DNA from: Sipunculus nudus
Taxonomy: Eukaryota; Annelida; Sipuncula; Golfingiida; Sipunculidae
DNA length: 64,000 bases
NCBI GenBank assembly: GCA_026874595.1
Contig: CM049322.1
Span: 39,736,840 to 39,800,839 of the forward strand
Direction: 5' to 3'
Part shown: positions 11,170 to 21,912 of the stretch, piece by piece
Layout: each line of letters begins with the position of its first letter
How positions within the stretch are numbered: the first letter of the stretch is position 1
Made by a program: the position numbers and the translations under genes
Notes under the pieces: model-generated
What the model saw: only the letters and a program-made list of their open reading frames with translations
Told to the model about the DNA's origin: nothing
Database searches by the model: none

Positions 11170-11900
11170 TATTACCTGTTTTTGTGTCCGGACAACTCAA
11201 TGTTGTTTAGAAGGGTTTTCCCAAGGCGAAATTCATATCCGGCCAGGTTTTCCGTAGTCTGAGTTAGATTGGATAAACTGGCTTAGCTGCTGATTGATGG
11301 CACTATAGTAGCCCTTTCTCGAAATAATGTCAGATTATTCAGGATTTATGGAAATATATCAGGGCTTACAATAGTAAATAAAAGTGAAGAGTACCGGACG
11401 CTCAATCCAAAATTTTGTGCGACACATTTAAATATGGCGTAACCCAATGGGAGGCGAGCTGTATCAAATTTTGAAGTGTTGTGTAAATTTTTGTTTTATT
11501 TTTTATTATTTTACGACTTTTTTGTACCACTACATGATTAGATATTTCATCATTTTATGATCATTTGATTAGAGTGAAATCTAAGGCTCAGTTGTCAGCA
11601 CAGTGTTTATACAGTTAACTGGTGTCTGAGGTAGTAGGCAATGGTCAGTGACTACTACAAAAGTCAACTTTGATCCTCTATGTCCATCAGCAAGAATTTT
11701 CAGGCATCTGTTTGGACGATTGGGTTCCCAGAACTGAGTGTCCAAGTTGGATTTTGAGCAACACAGACGCTTACTCCCACATTCCTTAAAGCCCTGAATA
11801 TGGAATACACTTAAATTGGCATCATTCCGGACACTTAATGACCAATCAGGAGCATGTTTCATAGGTGTGACCACAGAGGAGATGTGCTAGTGGTTAATTG
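11170..11900. other. Complex sequence of unknown nature
   Basis: Related words occur at distant points: GTCCGGACAACTCAATG (near 11187), ATCCGGCCAGG, TACCGGACGCTCAATCC (near 11392) and TCCGGACACTTAATGACC (near 11827). This suggests a decayed transposon with scattered terminal motifs. A 97-codon minus-strand frame (11581-11874) is open across the right half, but I do not recognise the product and see no splice context. It could be a transposon remnant, a regulatory island, or less likely an isolated exon. Confidence 0.35.
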
Positions 11901-11971
11901 TCACCACATTAAATGGGTCCAATCACCTGTCTGACCTTAATAAACTAAAGGTTATCCCTTGGAGGGATATA

Positions 11972-12150
11972 GTTATATATTTGATATACTTAATTATTGT
12001 AATTATTGTTATATATTTGATATACTTAATTTATGTAATAATATTTATATATTTGATATACTTAATTAATGTAATTATAGTTATCTATTTGATATACTTA
12101 ATTAATAAAATTATAGTTATATATTTGATAAAATTGATGCAATTAAGGTT
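11972..12150. repeat. 36-bp AT-rich minisatellite
   Basis: About 4.7 units of a 36-bp motif containing ATATATTTGATATACTTAAT and TAATGTAATTATAGTT. The period is a multiple of three, so a 60-codon frame rich in I, Y and L stays open across it. That frame is an artefact. Confidence 0.9.
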
Positions 12151-12689
12151 TTACTCTGTGTAGGTCTTTTGTATGGTGAGATTGTGAAAATGGACTCCTC
12201 TCAAAACACTGAAAAAGTGAATTAACAAAACTTTCCATTATAAAACTCTTGTTTTTCTAAAAATTAACTTCTCCTGTATGTTACAGAATACTACTTATTT
12301 ATAATTTGCATTAGTAATAAAAGATAGGCCAAAAAACTTAAGGTATAGGTTCTCAGGCAATTTATTTCAGAAACCAGTGCGACGGGCATTATTTTAACTT
12401 TTTTTTGTATGTTTTGATAAAAAAAAGTCATATGATCAGGGAAAAGCATGAAAATAACAGAATTTTTTTGCCTAACAGATAAAAACATACAAAACAGAGG
12501 AAATCATATCAAATTTGTATTATTTATCTTCTTGAAAGATGAAAATCAAAATAAAAATTTTTGATGCGGGGGGTTAAAATTGATGCGGGTGGTGACTTAG
12601 GACCATACCTTTAATTTTTTTTAAGCCTAAAATAAGCCATTGTAAAAAATCTCTAAAATACACAATTACCATATTTTTTGTGTGGCCTG
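12151..12689. other. AT-rich non-coding filler
   Basis: A short pair of TTGATGCGGG words (around 12560 and 12580) and nothing else. Confidence 0.5.
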
Positions 12690-12990
12690 AATGTCAGTGA
12701 GTGGGGACAGATAGTGAATAGTCAGAGATGATGAGATTGGGAGGATGTAGGAATATGAATTGGTTTGTCCTCATGGTGATGGCATGCCCTGATAAATAGC
12801 TTACGATATGTGAGCCTCTTATTGGATCTGACAAGTAGGTCAACGCTCTGATGCCCGATCAATCCTCTATCAGGATAAAGCTGTCAAGATCTTGTCAGCG
12901 CTGGTCAGCACCAGGCTAAATGAAGTACATCACTGTCATTCTGAAAGTCCAGTTCATGCAGACACGCTGCCTTTTAGTTCTGTATTGAAA
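12690..12990. promoter_or_regulatory. Candidate regulatory island 6
   Basis: Complex sequence with an 18-bp inverted motif CTGTCAAGATCTTGTCAG (12881-12898). It places two TGTCA-type (Meis/TALE-like) words around a CAAGATCTTG palindrome, and two GATAA words lie nearby. No frame. Candidate only. Confidence 0.35.
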
Positions 12991-13929
12991 AAAGATGATA
13001 GTACTTAGTCAATTTAAGAGATCAAATGGTGAGGTCTTGAAATTATCTGCAATTTAAGACCTAGTATTTTATTCTTTAAACTGCATCTTTATATTTGATT
13101 AAAAAATTGTTATATATTCAAATTATGACTTTGTGACTGATTAGGAGAAGATTAGGTAAATCCAACCTCTGTTTTAGAGTAGTCATAGTTCTAATTGCAT
13201 CCTTTCCAATATTGAAGAATTTCCAAATTTCCTTCCACAGCTCTCTTGGTTACCATGGTAATTTGCTTCAGTAAGCACTCTTGCTTAATGTTAATGATAA
13301 AGAAATGTGAGTTTTGTGAATGTAAAAATAAATGTCTTAATGTTTTTAAATTGATATGAAAACATTTTAACATTAATTGAGCCTTTTAAATTTTCATTTA
13401 TACCTTTATATTTGCATATCTACTTGTGACAGGCTAAAAGTTAAAATTTTATGAATGTTTAGTGTAAAAAGTTCCAGAAATACCTAAGAAAATGTTAAGT
13501 GTGAAAGTAATTAAACTGTGGTTTACTTGATATTCTTTAATGTCCTCTTTTTATCCTTATGAAGAAGTTCTGAAATGCACAGAAATCACATTTTATTTTA
13601 ATTAGCTTGTAATAAAAATATTCTTAAAAATGCACATCCAGAAATCTTGAATGCCTATAGTCTTCTACTGAGAGAGCACAACAGGCAAAACAGACAAAAA
13701 CCTTTGAATTAAATATCCTGGTTATCAGATATTTCAAAGAAGATTAATGAGGGAGTACGAACAAAATTAAGGAAAAGTAAGGTAAAAATAGATAATTGTG
13801 GGAAATTATGATCAATTTATTGACGATAGTTGCAGGACTTGTGAAGTTTTGATGCTGGGTGACAACACTTAAACAGGACATAAAACTGATGGGTCTCTTG
13901 ATGATATATTCTTTGTTATTTCGTTTATC
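12991..13929. other. AT-rich filler with one X-box-like palindrome
   Basis: Mostly featureless. GTTACCATGGTAAT at 13249-13262 contains the perfect 12-bp palindrome TTACCATGGTAA, close to the RFX X-box. Nothing else seen. Confidence 0.5.
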
Positions 13930-14180
13930 ACTCACAGCTTGGTAGCGATGACAGGTATGCTGAGATTGAGACTGCGAGGAGACCAGGGGATCAGTTAGAG
14001 GCTCTGACTTGAATCGTAACAGTCAGTCATGACTCATTATGACAAGTCAACAGGCTATTTTGGTGAACGGTTCGGGGACAATGGATCCCATTTGTAAACT
14101 TTAATTGATCGTTCGCTCCCCGCTGAGGCTGTCAATGATAACATGACAGAGGGGCGAGGCTTTAGGAAATGAACCTGTTC
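13930..14180. promoter_or_regulatory. Candidate regulatory island 7
   Basis: A compact GC-balanced island between AT-rich flanks. It includes an AP-1-type ATGACTCAT (14029-14037) within a larger imperfect dyad. It also contains ACTTTAATTGATCG and TGTCAATGATAACATGACAG words. It has no open frame worth noting. Confidence 0.4.
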
Positions 14181-14969
14181 AAGCCAATGTGTTTTCTTGA
14201 CATTTTGCTATCTTTGATAGCACTGTTTCTGAGTGCCAAGTTTATAGACCACTTTATCATTACACCATATTCAGTGGAACTATTGGCATGATTATTTCTT
14301 TAAAAAAATGGCTGGCAGGGCTGGCATATTTTCTGAAAATGAACTTGAACAGTTTCTAGGATCGTCAACATACAGGCTGTTGTAGTTAGTTGTTCTGGTG
14401 TTTTTTACTTTCATTGTATTTCTAGCTGATGACACAATTTCAGATTTGCTAGCTTTGGCTCTGAGTTCCTGTACAGAAATGTAGAAAGGACAGTTATACC
14501 TGGTATTTGATAAATAGTTATTATTTGCAGATTTTCTGTCCATTAATTAAAGGCTACCCCCCTTTTCAGTCCCCCACTGTAAGGATTGAGGGAGGACTAC
14601 TAAAATGGCCTGCCCTTTTATCCATCTATCCTTCCTATCCCATTCTTTACCACATCTCTAAGACTCTTGCTGCTTTCTTCACCAAATTTTACAGACTTGC
14701 TCAGTACATGACTGACATGTGATTATAACCTGCCACCTGTAATTAGAGAATTCTTGCATTCTAAAATGGTCTTTCTCATTTATCACATGATGCCTCGCTT
14801 TCATAGTTCAACATATTGTGGTAGACGTACAATTTGTCCCCCTAGGCCGTTTCTCCAACTTTAAAAATAAGGAAAATAGAAAAATAAGCACATAATAGCA
14901 AAATAACAGAGCCAGATTTCAAGTCATGATGCTTTTAAAGCAGGTTCAGATTCTACAATTGTAGCTTAA
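14181..14969. other. Non-coding filler
   Basis: Two opposed frames of 71-83 codons without recognisable content; nothing else seen. Confidence 0.5.
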
Positions 14970-14994
14970 TTTAAAAAAAATTCTATATTATATG

Positions 14995-15070
14995 TATGGG
15001 AATGGGTGCCGACTCCCAACCACCCCATCTGCAAAGCCCCCCCCCCCCCCTATTTTTTTTTAAAATCCTG
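14995..15070. repeat. Poly-C then poly-T tract in a decayed repeat
   Basis: A run of about 14 C (around 15038-15051) is followed closely by a T run and ATCCTGTATCCACCCCTG. The layout looks like the degenerate edge of an old interspersed element. The homopolymer length is uncertain from sequencing. Confidence 0.5.
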
Positions 15071-15159
15071 TATCCACCCCTGTCTTAGGCGAGACAGAGA
15101 AAAATTCAGTTTGCCCCTCAGATACTTGCTATTGATAAAGTCATAATTACATGTTAATA

Positions 15160-15335
15160 CAGTAAATCTGCCTCAAGTCCTTGATGAAGTGGTCACATTT
15201 GTAAGGTGGTCGTCTTGGAGAGGTCTTATATAAAAAGGGGAAAAAAAAGAACCGTGGCCAAAAAAAAAGTGGTCATTGTTTTGAGGGGGTTGCTCAACCT
15301 AAGTGGTCGTCAGGCGAGGCATTCGGGAATTATTC
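15160..15335. mobile_element. 'GTGGTC' repeat remnant
   Basis: GAAGTGGTCACATTTG, AAGGTGGTCGTCTTGG, AAAGTGGTCATTG and TAAGTGGTCGTCAGG recur at irregular spacing. They match the style of the 'GTGGTC' non-coding elements elsewhere in the window. It overlaps a 97-codon frame (15206-15499) rich in K and R from A runs, which I reject as a gene. Confidence 0.45.
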
Positions 15336-15489
15336 CTAATCCTGGGCACATAAAACAGAAACAGAAAACAGTTTATTCAGGAAAAACAAGGCCTCAGGCC
15401 CAAAGTTCCAACATTCATGTGTTACATATGAACCATTCAATTTCAAACAACAACTGCGTTACCAATATGAAGGAAGCAGTTAAAATTAA

Positions 15490-15690
15490 CTATGAATAGT
15501 AATAACGTAATAAAAAGGAGAGAAAAAAGTGAAAAAATATATAATAATTAATCAAATCAATAAAGAAAAAAAAATTTAAAAGAAAATTAATTAATAAAAA
15601 AATAATAATAAATAAAAAAAAAATAAAATAAAAAAATACAAACAAGCAACAAAACAAAAACATACAAACAGAAAAAAAACCTCAATAGTT
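15490..15690. repeat. A-rich low-complexity tract
   Basis: Nearly pure A with scattered T, including AATAATAATAAATAAA. It may be the decayed poly-A tail of a retroelement. Confidence 0.8.
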
Positions 15691-16809
15691 AGAAAATAAT
15701 ACGGATACTTATATGCCTAAAAATTCATACAATATACTCATATATGGTATTCTGGTGGCTGAAATATTAAGTTAAAGTAGTGTTACAAACATTATAAGAT
15801 ACATAATACACAAAATGCAAATTGATCAGTCTCCTCCTGGGCACATAAAACCTAAATAGAGAGCTTAAAATTATTCTTATCTGTTGGTTTACTTTATCTT
15901 CATGCAGTATACAGCTCCAAAAACAGGACATGGACCTATTTTTTAAAATTAGTTTAATATATCCATTATCTTGTTTTTATTAACACACAAAAAACCTATT
16001 TGTTTAGTGTTATATAACATTTAATAAATGCCAAAAAGTGACTGTCAAAGTTTATTGCCTGGTGCTGCCATCTGTACACTGGACATGGTACTAACTTAAG
16101 GGAGAAAGAAAATAATGACAGTCAAGTTTTCGTTGCTGACATTTAATAACGGTTTTATATACAACAACAACAACACATTTTAATTGGGGTGGTATTTACT
16201 CATGGTTGATAAATGTGTGAATCTTTGAATAATATTAGAGATGGCTAACAGCTGGCCATCTCTGATGCCATTTGCTAGAGACATCTGGTGTTAATTTTGG
16301 AAACTAACTTAAATGACCAAACTGTAAAAGGTGTGCTGAAAGGCATGAAATTTCCCACTTTAAGAAAAATTCTGACTTTTTTTCATTATTATGTGTTAAA
16401 AATGCCTCCTATGCTATATATATGCTGTATAAGAAATATTGTTTCTTGTACCAAATGTCTAGTATTTGGAAGAATGTTTAATTAAGGTTAATTGGAAGGA
16501 AGGGTTAAAGCCTATTTGGAGATCTAGTGTAAACAAAACATAGCAGAAAGAAAAGAATAATTTTTTAACTTCTGGGGGGGGGGGGACTTGTAAGGTCCAC
16601 TCACAACTATTTTACCCAAATATGGATAAAAAAATCTCATCAAGCCCTATAAGCCTATTTGATAGTTCGCAACTTGGAGTGTAACTGGTTATTTATTTCA
16701 TTGAAAGTTGTGAAAATATCATGAAAAAATCAATCTGCTGTAACTGTGGGAACCCTGATAATTCTGTCAATTTCATAGAAATTGTATTTCTGATTAGACA
16801 ATTTTGAGA
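15691..16809. other. AT-rich non-coding filler with a poly-G run
   Basis: A run of about 13 G lies near 16574-16586 and a short CAA repeat near 16162. No genes seen. Confidence 0.55.
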
Positions 16810-16813
16810 TTGA

Positions 16814-16846
<33 letters not shown>

Positions 16847-16881
16847 GTGCCATTGTTTGACATAATAATAAGAATAATTAG

Positions 16882-16918
<37 letters not shown>

Positions 16919-16925
16919 TTATTGT
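16810..16925. repeat. (TTA)n microsatellite in two blocks
   Basis: Two pure TTA/ATT blocks (about 16815-16846 and 16886-16918) flank a 40-bp spacer with degenerate AATAATAAG. The frame of poly-isoleucine on the minus strand is an artefact. Confidence 0.95.
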
Positions 16926-16974
16926 TACCATCATTCATCACTTCTCGTATTTAAGATAATAAAGATATTAAACG

Positions 16975-17905
16975 TATGCGTACCCATTGAACCTTGTCCT
17001 TTGACTTTGAGTCTCCGCCAAAGATACCTTTACAGAGATATATCTCAGATTTGCTTATAGCTACAGAAAAAATACTCTATAGGCTCCATCGGGGGACCAA
17101 GTCATCTACCGTAAGTAATCTGACAAACAGCCCGATCTCGCTCATCCAAGGTAAACCCGCAGTCAGTATTAAATTGACGTTAGGATCATTAAGCTTATAT
17201 TGTTTTTCATTTAAAAGAAAAAGGGAAGGTAGCCAGGGATTTTGGTAATCTTATCTTCGCATATCCCTGGTTCATTCGGTAAAATAATTGAAACTTGATT
17301 GCACCACCTGTATGAACAGAACCTGGTCATGTTTGATGACAGTTTTACGTGTGGTCACATGTCGGTGTTATGCATATGGCAAGTGATCATTAAAACGAAA
17401 CAAGTGGTTTCCGAGATCGACAGGATAACGATTTGAAACTCTTAGTGTAGTGATTGATGATAGAGCATAACTATGCTTGCAGGGAAATTCTTTCACACCT
17501 CGCCTCCCACAGGTCTTAGTTGTCATGGCAACTGCTGGAGCCAGTTTTGATTATAGCCTTCAATCCAAAGTGCTTCTGGAGGGACACGGCACTTATGAAA
17601 GGCCCACAGATTTCGCAAATCAATATTCAGTCAGTTACTGAGGTTTTCTGGCTTCCCTTCTGACCGGGTGATGGATTTGATCTTGTTATTGTGTAGTGAT
17701 TGATTTTCATTGCACGAAAATGCAAACGGAGGCAATTTCATGTTGCTTTAACACGGTTTTGGCCGTCTCTGATCACGATAGGTCATGTGACCCTATGGCG
17801 GTCATGCTTGAGTCAAACGCTTTCTTCCAAATCAGTGTCTGGCATTAAATATTCTCATTTTGATATCAGGACTGCCATTCTTTTAATTCTCACTCTGCAA
17901 TACTG
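16975..17905. promoter_or_regulatory. Candidate regulatory island 8 (large) with an RFX X-box-like site
   Basis: This is the longest complex, GC-balanced non-repeat stretch in the left half. At 17519-17532 it holds GTTGTCATGGCAAC, one base from the palindromic RFX X-box GTTGCCATGGCAAC. X-boxes are a known enriched motif in animal conserved non-coding elements. Frames of 84 and 68 codons (16994-17248 and 17700-17906) show no domain and no matching splice borders. It could be two adjacent elements split near 17300. Confidence 0.4.
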
Positions 17906-18039
17906 AGTATAAAACAATAGGATGCTATTTTCACAGTTTCATACTTTTGTCGGGATTCTTTAGTCCATGTTAAATCCTTCACAATTTTAAGTGTAAAAAA
18001 TATGTCTGTCTATATGGGCATTTACATAGGGTATTACCA

Positions 18040-20793
18040 CAGCTGAATGTAAGTCAACTGAGCTATAGCTATTGGTCAGTGTCCATTGTCTGTCCATCCA
18101 TCTGTCTGCCTGTTAGACAGGCATTTTTTGAAACCTTTGATACTATGAATAAATAATTTGACAAACAGCTTACTCCATTTTCTTCCTTATTCTTTTTTTA
18201 ACATGGTTTACATTATTATTGAGTATTTTAACATGTTTTTTTAACATGTCCATAAAAATCTCCTTGGAAACATAAAATAAGGTAACTGCGACCTATATTT
18301 TCATATATTTTTACAAGCTATGGGGCTTGTAAGTACCCTCCAGAATAATAAAAAAAATGATACAAAACCTCGGATGTTTTGATAATTAATGCATTGATTA
18401 TCATGCATCTTACCTTGAATATTGACCATGACTAGTTATGTGAATACCTGAAAAGTGGTGGCCCCACCTGTATTTTTTCTTATTTTTACAAATATTTTTC
18501 CATTTTTTTTTTTACTACAAAATGACAAACATCATGTCAGTTTCTCAGGTGTGACTCCATCTAGTGTCCCATAACCTGGTGTATTTATATTGATCATAAT
18601 AGTAATTATCACTCTGTCAGTCTGCTCGTCTTACTGTCTGTCCATCTGTTCACTCCAAACAAATTTGTTTCCAGATAATAACTCCAGGTTGGATTGACAT
18701 ATGGATTTCAAACATGACTTACACATGGCCCACCACTTAAGAAAGAACCTGTATGATTTTTGGGTCATAAAGTCAAAGGTCAAGGTCACAAGACTCACTT
18801 ATTTAAAAAGATTGTGGCTGCATTTAAGCCAAGCTTTTCCTCCCAAACTTTCCATCTTGCACATTTAGCTGTCTTGCCAGTATGGGAAGAACATAAATGA
18901 ATTTGGGGTCACAAGGTCAAATGTCAAGTTAACATGGGCTATCCATTCACAAATTAGTTTCCAGATGATAACCCCATAAGTTTGACATATTAGTTTCATA
19001 CTTAAAATAATATATGTCGCACCATTAAAGTAAGAACCTGTTCATTATTGGGTCCAAAGTTCATGGTCACAGGACCCATTTCTTTAAAAGGAATGTGTAT
19101 GCATATCAAGCCAAACTTTTCATCACAAACTTTCCATCTTCAAGATATTACCCACATGCCAATAGGGGAAGATTCTTTTTGATTTGGGGTCATAGAGTCA
19201 AAGGTCAAGGTCACAGGGCCCATCCATTAACAAATTAGTTTATGGATGATAATTCTGCTTTGGCTTGACAGATTGGCTTCATTGGATTGATTTATTAATG
19301 ACCCACAAGTAATTAAGACACTATTTGATTTTCAGGGTCCAGAGGTCAAAGGTGAAGGTGACAGGAGTCACATCTTGAAAATGGTAAAACTGTAGAAAAA
19401 ACTTTTTTAAAAACTGAAAATCAAACTTTTCATCCAAAACTTTCTATCTTTCACACATGGCTTACATGCCCAAAGTGAAAAAAATCTGTAGATTTTGAGG
19501 TTTCCTAGTCAGAGGTCAAGGTCACTGGACCCAACTTTTTTTAAAAGGTTGTTACAATAATCTAAATGCTGCAAGTTCAAGGATAATAAGTTCTCAGATT
19601 TTTTCGGTCACAAGGTCATTGGTTAAGTCACAGGACCGTCATTCTGAAAAATTTCTTAAAAAATATCCTTATACACAAATTCAACTGGGTGTAGAGACTC
19701 CTTGGTCCCTAGTAAATTATATTTATTTATCTTTTTCTCTGGCATTTGCATAGATTCATGTACTAGATTCATAGAAGCATGTACTTAAAGCTAGAGATAT
19801 TAAAATATTTTTTTCACTTCTCCTGAAGAAGATAGTGACCAACTTAAGATATTTTTTTAGCACGAAGACAGTAAGATGGGGCACAAATTAAATCCATCAG
19901 GCCTAGAATCCTCCAAAGTGAGTTTTAGGGAGGTCCCAGGCAAATGTCCTTGGAAACCTGAAATAAGCACCGTGAATGTCAGATGGAGACAAATGGTATC
20001 TGTTAGGCTTAGAGTCTTCTAATGCAACATCCTGGGAGGTCCTAGACAAATCTCCTTGGAAAACTGAAATTAGGTCACCATGACCTATTTTTTTCGACCT
20101 TTAGGAAAAGAAGTCATTTAAGCATCCAGACAGTCAGTCAGTGCACATTGTATTTGTTAGGCCTAAAATCTTCTAATGTAACATTCTTAGAAGTCCTGTG
20201 CAAATGTCCTTTGAAAACTTAAATTAGGTCACCATGACCTATCTTTTGCAACCTATCAGAAAAGATGTCATATAAGCACCAAGACAGTCAGATATGGCAC
20301 AAATAGTATCCATTAGGCCAAGAATCTTTAACATAAAATTCAGGGAGGAAACCTGAAATTAGGTCATGGTAACCTAGATTCTGCACACTACAGGCCAGAA
20401 GTATGATTTTGAGCAATCAGGGCACATATTGTATCCATTAGCCCTAGACTCTTCTAACATGACATTCAGGGTAATTCTTGACAGTTCTCCTTGGAAACCT
20501 GACATTAGATCATGGTGACCTATATCCTGCTAGCTAAGGACCAGAAACATGATTTTGAGCACCCAGACAGACAGGGTACAAATTGTATCCATTTTCCTTG
20601 GAACCCTCTTTTGTGAAATCCAAGGAGGTCCTGCATAGGTCTCCTATGAATCCTGGAATTTTGGTTTTCTGTCCATTTTTCAACACAGAAACTTTAGCCA
20701 TAGGCTATTCTCTCAAACAATGTATAACATTAATAAAAAAATGAGCATCCAGTGAAAATTAGCTGAGCTTCATTGCCCATGGGCCACTTGTTC
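18040..20793 (+). mobile_element. 'AGCTCAGCTGA' family element, long copy 2
   Basis: The 5' end reads AGCTGAATGTAAGTCAACTG, then GAGCTATAGCTATTGGTCAG and TGTCCATTGTCTGTCC. The 3' end reads AGCTGAGCTTCATTGCCC, then ATGGGCCACTTGTT. The interior is two blocks of degenerate tandem units. Block one (18650-19650) repeats GTCAAAGGTCAAGGTCACA and AACTTTCCATCTT words. Block two (19920-20660) repeats TCCTTGGAAACCTGAAATTA followed by GGTCACCATGACCTA at 105-155 bp spacing. Perfect AGGTCACCATGACCT palindromes lie at 20072-20086 and 20226-20240. It is non-coding and non-autonomous. Confidence 0.85.
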
Positions 20794-21912
20794 CTTCCCC
20801 CGGCAAGTGGTTTACCATTAATGTAAAGCCCTGTTTTAATAGATTTATTTAAAAACCATCAGGTGACACTCTGTATTGAATTAGTATGAAGGTGTTTGTA
20901 TTTTGCTGGCTGGAATATCTAGGAAATTTCCTTCAAGTGCAATGTTTATTTCTCTCTGAATGATTTCTTTTTATATTAGTGTATAAAGCTATTAACTGCC
21001 ATAATAATTCTCATCCTAAAGCATTACTTGGCACTGAAACTAGCAAAGATAAAAATACAGAACTTATTTGATCCAAAGTCATTCAGTCAAGTAAAATCCA
21101 TTATACTATACCTTTGGTGAGTTCTAGCCTAAAAACAGGAAATATTAGTTACTGTATCCTACTTATTCAGGAGACAACTGTTTGGGGGCTTTTTCAGTGA
21201 TTCTGTTCAAGGGCATTTGTAAAGTTTTAGCATCAGCGCTTCCCCATAACATTGCATGCAATTCAAGATTTCAGTTCCATAATACCCCAAAAAATATGTA
21301 TATATAATCTTTATATGTTCTTTAAATTACCATTGACCCAAGTACATCTTTTCTGGTTTTAACAACATATTTTCCTATTGGGCTGAGACAATATCTGATT
21401 AAATATTTATCATACTTATGTTCATACATGATAATAAGCATATTTTTATAAACCAAGATAACAGTTCTCATAGGAGAAATTGGCTGCCACTGCTGTAAAC
21501 ATAAATGCATGAATAATATGGCAACCATCCAGGCAAGAGCTTTATAGATTTGCTGTTCATAGAGGAGGAAATATGAGCATACATTATCAGTGGTCACACA
21601 AACAAGAAATCAGCAAACATTAGTCCTGCAGCAATTGGATTAAATACCTCTTAGTGGTTAAAAATAGAGACCCAAGCTGAAGTGGTTTTTGGTTACTGCC
21701 TCAGCAAAAAAAAAAAAATCAATGGAAATATCAAGACATGTAAACATGAAAAATTTTGCAAGTACGAACCACCTGGCGAGGAAGACGATGCTTAAGCATT
21801 CACTGAAGACAATGTTTATTGAGGCTACTGAGCTGAATGCTACGATTAAATAACCATCAACCAAAAAGTAGGTAAAAAGTATGGCAGATTGTTTTTCTTT
21901 TCGTTCCTTTTT
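20794..21912. other. Non-coding filler between repeat copies
   Basis: A 91-codon minus-strand frame (21322-21597) and a 68-codon one (21658-21864) have no recognisable domain. Nothing else seen. Confidence 0.5.

Noticed and set aside
11581-11874. 97-codon minus frame as an exon
   Set aside because: Not recognised. Scattered CCGGACnCTnAATG words point to a decayed transposon. Kept only as an unknown region.
16693-16941. 82-codon minus frame with poly-isoleucine
   Set aside because: Translation of the TTA microsatellite.
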